A stretch of DNA of 64,000 nt from Larus michahellis (lineage: Eukaryota > Chordata > Aves > Charadriiformes > Laridae). The notes under the pieces are model-generated. The model ran no database searches, had not been told where the DNA came from, and was given only the letters and a program-made list of their open reading frames with translations. A program made the translations under genes and the position numbers. Position 1 is the first letter of the stretch. Each line of letters starts with the position of its first letter. This document shows, one piece after another, positions 12,195 through 23,284 of the stretch. The DNA lies in the NCBI RefSeq assembly GCF_964199755.1, contig NC_133903.1:57542739-57606738 (forward strand). The letters are read 5' to 3'.

Positions 12195-15100
12195 CAGTGG
12201 TTCCTCACATCCTAACTTTACATCCAGAAATCTAGATAGTGGTCTTGAGTCTTTTCTCACAATTTTTTCCCTGCAGCGTTATCCTAAGTGCCATCAATAG
12301 CTGTCAAAGCTTCCTATCCGCACAGTGCGGAGGAGCATGGAGGGCTCAGGATGCAGGTGGTCAAGGCAGACACGCCGAGGCTGTCACATCCCGTGGTGTA
12401 ACACGGACAAAAACTTCCCATTACAATGCTCCTTATGTTGTCCCCTGCTAATGCTCCACCACAGCGTGGCACAGAGAGACAGCACTCCAAAACCCCCTCT
12501 GGATGTGGAAAAGAAAGTTCATTTCACCTCCCTCAAGCACTTACTTTGTTCACTTAGTAACAGCCTTGTGCTGTATGACCATTAATTAATATTTGCTCCT
12601 TCTTTCTTACTCTGGTCTGCCCTGTTCGCCCCTTGACGAGGGAGCAGGAGAGTGGGCTGGGATTCCCAGCGAGCCTGCCCGCCCCGAGGCCAGGGCAGGG
12701 CAGGAGAAGGGGGTCCTGGCCTCCGCTGCCGGGCGAGGGGCAGCAGCTCCGGGCAGCCTGCCTCATGGGCACAGACGGTGACACGGACCGGGAGCACGTC
12801 CTGGCTCCTTGATAGCAGGGAAACGGGCACCTCCGGGACATTTCAAACACCGGGGTGATCATACAAAGTGCTTTATAGCTTTGTAAAATTACGCTGTGTC
12901 ACTAAACACTGTGCAGCATGTGTTGTCCCAAACCAGCAGCAGCAGCAGCCCAAGGACAGAAGCCTAGACTAGACTAATTTTTTTCTACATTCTAATCAAG
13001 AGGTAAAACTTAATCAGCCTTTCTGATAACTCCCCACTAAAACAGCATCATGGAGGCTGTAACGGCATTCGCCAAAGTTTCTTTCTACAACTTCGCTTGA
13101 AACAAAACAAAACAAGGAACAGAGGCATGGGATGTGTTTGCAGGTCCAGGTTTTCATGGCAATTAAACTCCTTCTGCATTAAATCCCCACGTTTCTTTAC
13201 TCAGTGGAGCAGGGAAGGTCCCTTCGTTCATGGGGAAAATGACAACTGGGATTTACTTCCTTGTCCTGGGTGTGTGCGAGGCACCCCAGTGACAAAGCAC
13301 ACACCTACCCCGAGTACACCCCCGGGAAGGGCTCTCCACGCCACACATACTCACACACGCCCTTTGATACCACAAGGATCAATGCCAAGTACTAGAAAAA
13401 AAAACATGAAGGAATTAAATTAGAAAAAGGCAGTAGTATAGAAAGGGTTTCTAGTCCACAAGATACACTTTCACACCCTAACAAACATTTTGGTTCCAAA
13501 GGACGGCAATCTGGAAGGCTCAGAACATTATGTAAGGGACATAGCCAACAGAAGGATCATAAAGTTAAAAAGTCTCTGTTAATCAATGACAAATTTAGTA
13601 CTTGTTGCTACAATTACAAAGATAATGGTTCCTTTATGTCAGTGCCTTTGGTTTTGCAGCTGTAAAATAGCTTTGAAATTCAGCATTTCAAGTAACAGAA
13701 ATTAATAGGAGGTCATTTCTACCAGAGAAATTTTAGGGGCCCATCCTCTCTAATCATCATTAAAAACTAAATCCACAGGAGAAGAGGCACTTTACTGATT
13801 GTCAAGTGGAAGCTATTATTCATTTGATGAAGCTCTTGGCACAGTGCCATTTATTCTGCTGTAGAGCCTGCTGGTTGCTCTACTTCATCTCATGCAATCA
13901 AGGTTGTTTCTGCCTGCCAAGAGTTATTTATAGAGTGAGGAAAAAAAACCCCAATATGTTCTCTAGCTTCAAAAACAAGTTTCAAACTTTCTAACTGAAC
14001 AACTGCTTCCCTACTCCCCGATGACATTCTTTTATTTTTGAGCCCCGCTTGTAGAGAAACAAAAGCACATTACTAGATTTCACCTTCCCTAAAACATGGA
14101 AACAATTCCCGTGCCATGCGCATTTTCATTGAGAAATCACCTGATTGTCTCGAATGAAGATCTGCACGGCCACATACCTCTGGCGGCACGCAGCCAGGTT
14201 CTCTGTGTCAGCTCTCTTGGTCCCCGTCAGCGTCAAAGCAGATGCGCAGAAGAAGCACCTCCTCCGAGGAACACCTTCACTGACGCAATTCACCTGTGCC
14301 TAAAGGACGGGAAATTTTGTTAGCGATGGGGACGCTTTGGCTGTCCTCACCGAGTTGCCAGGATGAGGAGGTGGATGAGGTGTTCGGGAGGATGAATTTC
14401 TGTCCCGAGCTTGAGTCTCCAGTGTCCAGGTCATACGCAATCTTTACACCCATGTAGAGTCTGCCACTGTCCTGTGGAAGGGCTTCACGTCCCCTTAGAT
14501 GCACAAATGATAATAAATTCCTAAGCAAAAGTTTAAAGCCTGTTTTTGACCTCAAACCAGTTTAAATCAGGAATCTTGACATTCTTGAACTGAAATATAT
14601 GAAATCAGAAACAGTCTTTAAAGCAAATGTAGTAAACACCACTGGAGTCAACTTTGTGCGTGAACCCAAAACCAGCCCTTTAAGGTTTCCGTAGTTTTTA
14701 AGAGCAGTCCCATATAAAGCTCAGACTAAACATCTTAAAAAGGGGAGAAAGTGAATTTCTTGCACAGTAAGGGTAGGAGCCTCACAAATGCTCAGAACTA
14801 TCAGCGTGCACCTGAGTAATATTACAGCTGAATTCTAGTTTATTCAGATCCATGAAACAGAAAGCAAACCATGGTCATTTTCACTCCAGAAAATATTGTT
14901 AATCCTTCATTTCCACAACTATTAACTAGGCCCTTTAAACGGGCAGGGCTGTTTCGAGATCACTCATTGCAGTTCTGATACCTTTACTCACACAGAATAG
15001 CACCTCATTCCGTGGGTGTTCTCCCCGATTTCACACAATTATTCCATGAACAAACTATCTGTCACTGGGATGCCTTTCCCTTTTCACCTCAGGGCTTCAT

Positions 15101-15753
15101 ACGTCATAAACAAAGCACAACGCCTGCACGAGCCTCCTTCGCCCCTGCAGCAGAACTCTGGCTGTTCCCTAACGCTCCGTACACAAAGCCCCTCCGCAGC
15201 GCCCGATTTAGGGGCTGGAAGGGGTGAGAGCGCAAAGGCTCAGCCCCGGGCGCAGCCGGGGCAGCGGCTCTTCAGGGACCCAGGGCTCACAGATTTCTTG
15301 TCTGGTTTGCAAACTTCGTGTGGCGACTAACAAAGATGATTAAACTGGCCCCATTTCTCAGCTTTCGTTATTATTATCATTTAATGAACAAAAAAAGCAG
15401 AGATCTGATTCCAGATCATCATTTCCTAAATAAAATGCCCATCAAATGCAGAAATGCTGTTTTCTAATGGGTTCTACTCCTTTCCTTTTGACCAATATAA
15501 AATTGGATACAGTTTAGTGGATCTTTAGTTAAACAGAATTCATAACATATACCGAGAGCTACTAATAACCAACTGCTATTGCGAGACTGCCAGGAAATCC
15601 CTTCAGTAAAGAAAATGTTGAGCAATTGTTAGCCAATTTCCTAGGGATTTTATACATAATAAGCAAAGTACATTAGGAGCTCTTGATTTAGCAAAAAACC
15701 CTGAATTATGCATTTCTGTAATGACAAGTACTGTAGGCAACATTTACACAAGT

Positions 15754-15784
15754 ATGCAAATTTTATGTAAAATCTAGTTTGCAT
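15754..15784. promoter_or_regulatory. Inverted pair of octamer (POU) motifs (candidate enhancer)
   Basis: A perfect octamer ATGCAAAT (15754-15761) and an inverted GTTTGCAT (15777-15784, 7 of 8) are separated by 15 bp. The surrounding 15480-15800 is repeat-free and AT-rich, which is the look of a conserved non-coding element. Conservation cannot be tested here. Confidence 0.3.
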
Positions 15785-17119
15785 ATGGTGAAATACCCAT
15801 CCCCCCTATAAACCATGGGGATAATTCCAGGGAAGAATTTTCAGCAGGTACTACCTTCTGCTGCACGGTAAGCACTGCACAGCTTGATCGAAAAAACACG
15901 CTTTTCTAAAATAACCAGCAAAACTATTGTTCTAACCTAGTATGTGAAAAAAGACGTATAAATCACTGGAAAATCATGTGTGGTTTGAGGATTAGGTCCC
16001 CGAGCTGGTTTTCCCATTGGATGACATGCCAAACCCCGGACACCAAAATGGGCTATGCTGAAGAGCAAATACCAGTCATTAACTTTCCTGTGGTTTAATA
16101 ATTACACCTCTTCCTGGGGATGTGATTAAACCACACACAGCATTAGAAAACAGAGGGAATTAAGTCAATATGCCTCAGAGCTGAAGAGTAAGTGAATGTG
16201 TACAGCAAAAAAAAAGCTGGATCAGATGGCTGGATGTATATTTTCAAGGTCTGTACAGCAGTGCAACACACGAATGCAATAAGAATAACATCATTACCAG
16301 ATGTAATGGCATTCTCCCCCTCCACAAGGGAAATGCAGCATTGCATTACAGAGAGACACGAGGGGCACCAAGATCAGCAGAGACCTGACCCCCCACCGTG
16401 AGCCCTGGCTCTCGGACGGGAAGGATGACTCCTCACCAAAACATTTCAGCCCGCTGTTGGGTTCAGCACCGGTGCCGTGGTTTGATATTCCTCCCTGGAA
16501 CACAGGGAAATAGCACCTGAAGTGCCTGGCCCGGTACTGCTGCTCCTGAAAAGCCCAAGTACAGTCAAACTGAAGGCACAAGAACAAACACCCTCACCCC
16601 ACACACGGGTCTGGCTGAAGACAAGTTCAATGTTCAGCCTTTCATATTCTCTTCCACTTTCGACTTTAGCACTATAGCATCAGAAACATTTCCAACCAAT
16701 ACCGTATTACTACATTACATAAAGATTCGTGTGGCATTGTAAGGTGACATAAGCCACAAGAAGTGGCATTTCTGAAAAACTGCATTAAACAAAGGCTCTC
16801 CTATTTCTCCAATTTTTAACTGGAGTAACTCCAGGAAATTCACTCGAGTTACTTCTGGGTGGGAAGTAAAAAAGCCCGGGGGGAAACGGTTCTCTCTGTT
16901 TGTCCCCGTAAGACGAGGTTGTGCAGCACCCTCTCAGAGGGACACTGGTACTTACCAAAGCATCTACGATGGAAATAATGAATTTAAAGTGCGATGCTGG
17001 CGGGGAGAGCTTTCCAACCCCACTCTGACACGTGCCTAATCCTCCCCGTGATTCTCGCCGCCCACTTGCTTTCCAGCCCCCAGCCTTGCCGTGGAGACCG
17101 AAGACTGGCGGAGCAGCAG

Positions 17120-17292
17120 GGGAGGCTGTAGGTGGGAGGACCACTGACTCCCCACCAGCACTTGGCTCACGTCAGGCAGCTCCACCACATCCCCCAGAGA
17201 CAGCAGCTGGTGATCGTCCACCCAGGCTGGATCTGAACCAGGGACCAGGAGAGAAGGGACCTTGTCAGGCTGGTGTTTGCTGAGCCACCCAG
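17120..17292 (-). repeat. Candidate tRNA-derived SINE
   Basis: Read on the minus strand, the unit begins TGGGTGGCTCAGCAAAC, like a tRNA A box (complement of 17275-17287). It then has GGTTCAGATCC (complement of 17229-17239), matching a B box (GGTTCGANTCC) at 9 of 11 positions. Spacing between the boxes fits a tRNA. The downstream GC-rich body has no recognised family. A chance match cannot be excluded. Confidence 0.4.
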
Positions 17293-18794
17293 TGCTTTCT
17301 AATCTGAGCAGAAGTTTTGCTGCCAAATGTTTGTGGACCTCATTGAGTGCGGTTCTTAATTTTTTAAAACACTGGAATTACCAAAAAGATAAATGTTCTA
17401 GCAGCAAATTTTCTTAAAAGAAAAAAAAAAACAACAACATAATCCTGTGAGAGTTTCCCAGTGAGCTGGTTTAGTCTTCTCACTGTATTACTTTCCCTTC
17501 TCTGAAGAACAGAGCGTTTGTAACAGCTGGCAGAATTTGATGCAAGCGAAAAGTAGCAAATTCAAACAGGTAAAAATTAGATATTTGTCTCTGAAAACCT
17601 TACAGCTTTATCAGACCCACTGTTAATACATAATAAAAAATATCTTCAGACTGAGTGCAAATTTCTAGGTGGGGCCAGCTCTTTTCCTAACAACAAGTCT
17701 TTGCCCGCTGACCATGCTCTCTGAGCACTCGTCTGGAGGGATGGAAGAGGACTTGGTCTAAAACCACTTGCAAGCAACAGGAACAAGCCAAAGAGGTTTG
17801 GCAAAGTTTAGGAGCATGCTGGCTCAGGAGGACAAATTAATTGGCTTTGATGGAGTAACATCAGGGAGGAATTTAAGACTAAAGCTTCTCAGTTGTGAGT
17901 CATTTAGGCTCCAATGCCACCATCTGGTTTTGGACATCGCTGTAACTGTCACTGCTCAAGGCGGCGCCTCTGGGAAGAGTGTGGCAGAGCTGGGCCAGAG
18001 CTGGCAACAGCAGAGTCCTGGGGCTGCCCAAGGGGTGTCTGCAGTTCCCAGGGTGGGGGAAACAACAGAAGTGACAAAGTTTTCATTTTCTTTAAACCCG
18101 TTTCTTCAATAGTTTTGGGGGTTTCTTTGAACTACCCAAGGAGAAGACATTCCATCTTTCAGTCATTTGAGAAATCGTTTTCCACTCGCTGGTGACACCT
18201 CTAGAACTTAACTGTACGTGACTATTCCCTGTGTAAACTCGTGCTTCAGCAGAGGAAAAAATTGCAAGAAAGATGTTTCCCCCAAAAAAGAATATTTTGA
18301 ACAAATAATTTCAAACAGCTCTAGCTAATTTCTTGCTCCACTTTCATAAAAGTGCTCAGATACAGACTTGGGATCTGAATACACCTCACCCAGCACCTCT
18401 TGGCACCTGGGCTGGAAGGAGTCACGCATGCCACTCGCCATAGCACAGCCAGGATGAACTAACGCAGCAGGCCTGGAGTTCACGCAAATGCTCCAATGTC
18501 AGCAACTGAGTTGCCAAAATCCTCCGGGACAGCAGTTTTCTGAAGGAAGCAATACCCCGCACACCCTCTGCAAAACCCACTAGTATCAGTGGTAACTCCA
18601 AGCACAGTCTGCGTCAGGCTGGCTGCCCATTTCTGGTTATGCAGGACCATTACAGTCCTGCGTATCCTGGGGAAACACGTCTCTCTGGGAGATCTTTGTG
18701 GACGATAACACCGCCCTCGGAAGGGGCTGACACGTCAGCACATCCAGCCCAACGTCCATGTCTCTTCCTTACTCTGAGCATGCTCCTTCTCACC
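17293..18794. other. Intergenic, no gene seen
   Basis: No gene or confident repeat recognised. Confidence 0.55.
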
Positions 18795-18937
18795 GAACCA
18801 CAGACCGGCTGAGGCTGGAAGGGACCTCTGGAGATCGTCTGCTCCAACCCCCTGCTCAGGCAGGGCCACCCACAGCCAGTTGCCCAGGCCCATGTCCAGT
18901 TGGATTTTTAATATCTCCAAGGATGGACACTTCACAA
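18795..18937 (-). repeat. CR1 LINE fragment (3' end)
   Basis: ggctgaggctggaagggacc, tccaaccccctgctcaggca and atatctccaaggatgg match the inverted CR1 3' region. Only about 140 bp remain, and the terminal GATTCTATG repeats are mostly eroded. Confidence 0.9.
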
Positions 18938-19200
18938 AGAAGGAACAGGATCCTTCTTTAAGCAAAAGACACCATGTTAGTCTGGGATGACCTGTATTTC
19001 CTAAACTCATGCTGTATTTTATCCTATTTGTCGTTTACCTCCACACCTTTCATCATCTGCACCCCTCCTCATTCTGCCCAGGGTTACATGACCACTAACT
19101 AGTTTCTGACCACACAGTTCTGCCTCAGCCAGGCAGTTTTACTGGAACACATCGCACCAGTCTGCTGGAGGAAGGCGGTAAGTGATTGTCTTTGCACCAA
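18938..19200. other. Intergenic between CR1 and LTR fragments
   Basis: Nothing recognised. It could include the unrecognisable 5' part of the LTR. Confidence 0.45.
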
Positions 19201-19222
19201 TTTTTTTTTTTTTTTTTTTTTT
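19201..19222 (+). repeat. Poly-T run (22)
   Basis: Uninterrupted T run just before the LTR fragment at 19223. The related LTR at 5455 also has a T-rich tract at this point, so it may be an expanded part of the LTR. Confidence 0.9.
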
Positions 19223-19370
19223 AATCCTCCCTTCACTTGAACTGTCTTTATCTATACCCTCTATTTTTGCTGGCTTTTGCCCTCCTGATTCTCTCCTCCA
19301 TCCCGATGCGGGGTGCGGAGGGAGCGGGAGGCTGGTAGGTGCTTAGTTCATGGCTGGGGTGAGCCCACCG
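19223..19370 (+). mobile_element. LTR 3' fragment, ERVL-like
   Basis: gaactgtctttatctataccc, tgccctcctgattctctcctcc and ggctggggtgagcccaccg correspond block for block to the 3' part of the LTR at 37392 (aactgtctttatctcagccc, accct-tctgattcgctcctcc, gctggggttaaaccac). The 5' part of the LTR is lost or unrecognisable. A run of 22 T immediately precedes it. Confidence 0.75.
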
Positions 19371-21468
19371 CAGACAGTCTCTAATGCAGGTCGTTTTCCC
19401 TGTCCTTTTGGCTCACTAGCCATCCAGCATCTGCCCACGAGGCTGAAACAGTATTTACGGGAAACCCCTGTACTTACGGGACAAAACGCTAGTTTATTAC
19501 GACACCAGGTTATGATCAATATATTTAAAATAAATTATATTTTAAATTACCTTTTACTTCTTTTTCCAGTCTCAGTGCAGACTTGATTGAAGAAACTTTG
19601 AATTTTCCTCATAAAAATATAGCTCACATAGCCTTTGGTAATCTTCACTTTATCTCGCACTTTTTATCTCTAAGACAGAACTGTTTTGTGGGATTAATAT
19701 TTTTTCTTTTCATTATAGGCTCTTTACTTATTCATAGTGTCCTTTTCAGGTATTTATCCAGTTCAGTCTGGAATCATTCCCCACAACATATTTTTCTCTA
19801 TCTGCCATACAGATTCCACATAGTTTTTACACTTTTGATTTAAAGAAATTCCAAAGCTCTTCCACGTGCAAAGAAACCTAGAGACCAACACAAGCAGAAA
19901 TATCTGGACCCTGTAACTATTAGTAGCAGTTGCTCTCTGATCTATATCTGGAAATTTAAGTCTCCCATAATGATACAATTACTGGTACTACTTATCTTTC
20001 TGATAATGTTGGGGAGATCTCTCCCCATTTTTGAATCCAACCCTGAGGGTCTCCAGCAGACACCCAGCGCTACCCCAGTAAAGCCTCTTATATCATCCTT
20101 TCCCAAAATGATTTAGTCTCAGACCAATTCTGGTTTCAATACACATTAGCCCTTCTCTGTTCTTTACAGTCCCCAGGTTGTTGGTGGGCAGCGCAATCCC
20201 AGCGAAACACACGGACACACACTCCCCAGGGGATGAGAAGTTGCTACCACATCGGTCCCGAGCCAGCTGCTCCTGTTTGCTGCTCCCAGACCTCTGCTTT
20301 GAATTTGCTGGCTCTCCTGACCACTGAAAACCACCCGCTTCAAGACCAAGTTCTAGGAGAGAATACGAGGGATGGAAGAACGAGAGGGTCTCACTGGCCC
20401 GAGCTGGTGCTTTCCATCAGCTGCCATCGCGACACCACTGCTGGCAAAATCAGGGCGATGTGTAAAACTCAAGGCCACTATTTATGTGACATGTAAGTAG
20501 GACTGAGATCTCTTCGATATTTAGAAGTGGTTTCCTGGCTGCGTTATTTCTATTCACAAACTTCCCCTATTAAGGAAAGATTTTATTGTGTCTTGATGCA
20601 TGCAGACACTAGCCATGAAAGGATCGCTATAGGGAAATGGAAGAAAATGCTGGCAGTGGAAGCACTGTGGATATGCATTGTTTCACTGGTGGCAAATAGA
20701 AATATTTTGGACCAGATGCATCTGTTGTGTCATTTATTTAAATGGTAGGGGTTGTACCAGGAGTGAAAAAGGTCATACCCCTAGTGACACTGATGTATAT
20801 TTTACCTGCAATGATAAATAATTATTCTTCTTTGCTTTTGTATTATTCTATCACATATCTGCTGTTTAGAATAACTAATTTTGGACAAAGTTTAAATTTT
20901 CAGCAGTTGATATTTGCATTTATATGTCTGGGGAAGAGCAAGAAAAGCAGGGCTGGTCACCGAGGAGCCTGCCTGATGCAGACCACACCAGAACATTTCC
21001 CTTGACAGCTGAGCATATGGTCCTGGATGACGAGGATGTTGTCCTTCAATACGTTGTCCATCCAAGGATATGTTGCAGACAGGTCTTCATGGATACTGAA
21101 AGACCTTCAATGGCATTGCAGACAGGTCTTCTTTCCCAAGACCTTTCTTTAAGGACTTGGATCTTCACAGTCATGCAGAATTAGAGAATTTTATAGACAT
21201 AGATCTTTATGCCTTCATTAAATGCTGAAGGTATGATATTTTGTGTGGAGGGCTATGAAGAGCTTTCCCTGATAAACCTCAACACGCCCAGAGCTTACTG
21301 AGGATAACAAAGCTCAGCTGCATGGGAAGCTTTGTCTTGCTTCAAACCAAATCCCCTCCCTCGTAACTAGCCTAAGGGCAGGCACTGAAGTCAGCCACAG
21401 GACACAATTCCAATCATTGCTTTCACTCCCAGCCCGATAGAGAGTAATTTCTCATGTAAACTCATATT

Positions 21469-21483
21469 AAAAAAAAAAAAAAA
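21469..21483 (+). repeat. Poly-A run (15)
   Basis: Uninterrupted A run. No retroposed gene recognised upstream. Confidence 0.9.
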
Positions 21484-23261
21484 TAGCCATCTATCTCTCA
21501 TCTGCTTTCTCTCTGATTCTGCTGCTCCTCTGGTGAGTCATCCCAGAACTCCTTGCCAAAGCCTCCAGCAACCACAGCAGATAGGAGCAGAGCTCACTTC
21601 CAAGAGAAGGCAAAGGGAAGCCAGAGAGAGTTTGAAGTAACGATATGTTGCATTGGCAACTGACATCTGCATCATTATCAGCAACTCAATGTCACTCCCC
21701 AGCCCTACAAGTAACATAAAGTATTAATGAGTGCAGAAGGCGTTTGCAGGGCATTGCATCTTAGAGCCAAAAGGAAGGTCGGAATGGAGAAGGGAGCATA
21801 TTTTGGAAAGATGGGTAAAGATGATCTCAAGCACCCCCTGCAGTCTCCCTTGCTATGGTTTTGGAACAAGGAAATCTTTTTTATTATATATATTCATTTA
21901 AGTGCATAGCGCAATGAACCCTAGTCCTTATTTGAATCTTAAAATGGCACCAATCATATTTACCATGAATAATAATTACATAGTTTGGTGACTGTGAATA
22001 GTGTCGCAAAGTCCTCTGCTATCACAAAATTGGAAACACAGGAAAAATTCTGTCCCAACCATCCAGAGAGCACCCTTGTATTGATGAATTTTGCCAAAAA
22101 TGAAGGTACTGGGCTGCCTTGTTCTCCAGCTGCAGTAGCAGAAAGCTGTGGACTGCAGCTCTTCCCGCAGGAAGCCCCGGCTGCGTCCTCCGGAGCTCTG
22201 TGGTGGAGCAGCCTGGCACAGGCTGATGTGCATGCACGCGAAGCACAAGGGAGCTCCGCAGGCAGAAGGAAAAGGGAAGGAGGAGGGGACAATCACACAG
22301 CTCAGCAGAACTAATCCCTTAAACTATAAAGTGATACAGCCAAAATTAGACCATTAAACGTACTTGGCCTTGACACAGCAAGGTCTTATAATGGGCAGCC
22401 TTGAACGGGCGAGTTGTCCCACTTAGCAGAATTCTCACCACTTTTCAACTGATTTTAAACAACAAGAATAAACACCACACAACTTGAATTCACTGGTTGT
22501 CAACTGAAAAGAGTATCAACAAACATAACAGCTTGGGAAAACATTCGGATACTCCTCCCAGAAATATAACGTGGCCCCACGCAGAAATAAACACAGAAGG
22601 AATTGCCCATGATGAACAGTAGCTTATACGTTCAAAGGGCTTTTTACAGTAGCTTATTATAGACTCAGTTAAGCCGTATCTCAATTTTAATATGCCACTT
22701 TCTGCATGATGACACTCCTTACAGCACACAGACGGTCAGCATAGGACCAAAAACTGACACCTTTCCTGGCAAAGCCTAACTTTTTCCCACAGCTACACTG
22801 TATTTCCCTACAATCGCTCTATTCCTGGATTTCACGCTTTTAATTTACATCATTGTATTTTTATTGTCTTGTGGTTGCATCTATGCTGTATCAGTTCCCA
22901 CTAAACATGGAATTTAAGTTCCTTCCAGGGAGTTAAAAAAAATAAATATATCAGACTTTATATGGAAGTTCCATTTATGAGTAGCTCATAACAGTTGGTA
23001 AACGATTAAAAACATTTCTATCAACTGTTAATCAATTCCTAGCCTGTCAGAGTTCTTTGGGGTAATGGGCTACTCACAGCTTTCTGCAAATGTTCAGCTG
23101 GTGTGAGTGAAAGTACCTGCAACACGTGCTGCTCAGACGTGCCGTCTTTTACCCTTCAGGGACATTTTGTCACCAGCTAAAGAGACAGAGAGCTCCTCAG
23201 AGAGAACGCGGGGACTCCGGCACAATGGACTACAGTGGCCCACTACGAGACCCAAAGGCAC

Positions 23262-23284
23262 ACCAGTCTATCTGATAGACTGGT
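23262..23284. repeat. Near-perfect 23-bp palindrome
   Basis: Arms ACCAGTCTATC and GATAGACTGGT are exact reverse complements around a single central T. A second copy of the core (TGTCTATTTGATAGA, about 23327-23341) follows 60 bp later in AT-rich sequence. Confidence 0.85.

Larger units (their letters stand above)
11071..17119. other. Intergenic with GC-rich patches, no gene seen
   Basis: GC-rich patches at about 11090-11570 and 12600-12850 are poor in CpG and give overlapping open frames on both strands (up to 177 codons) without family resemblance. The rest is AT-rich and includes the octamer pair at 15754. Confidence 0.55.

Noticed and set aside
14277..14555. 92-codon minus-strand open frame with protein-like composition
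   Set aside because: I found no family or domain, no splice context and no neighbouring coding sequence. Too short to support.
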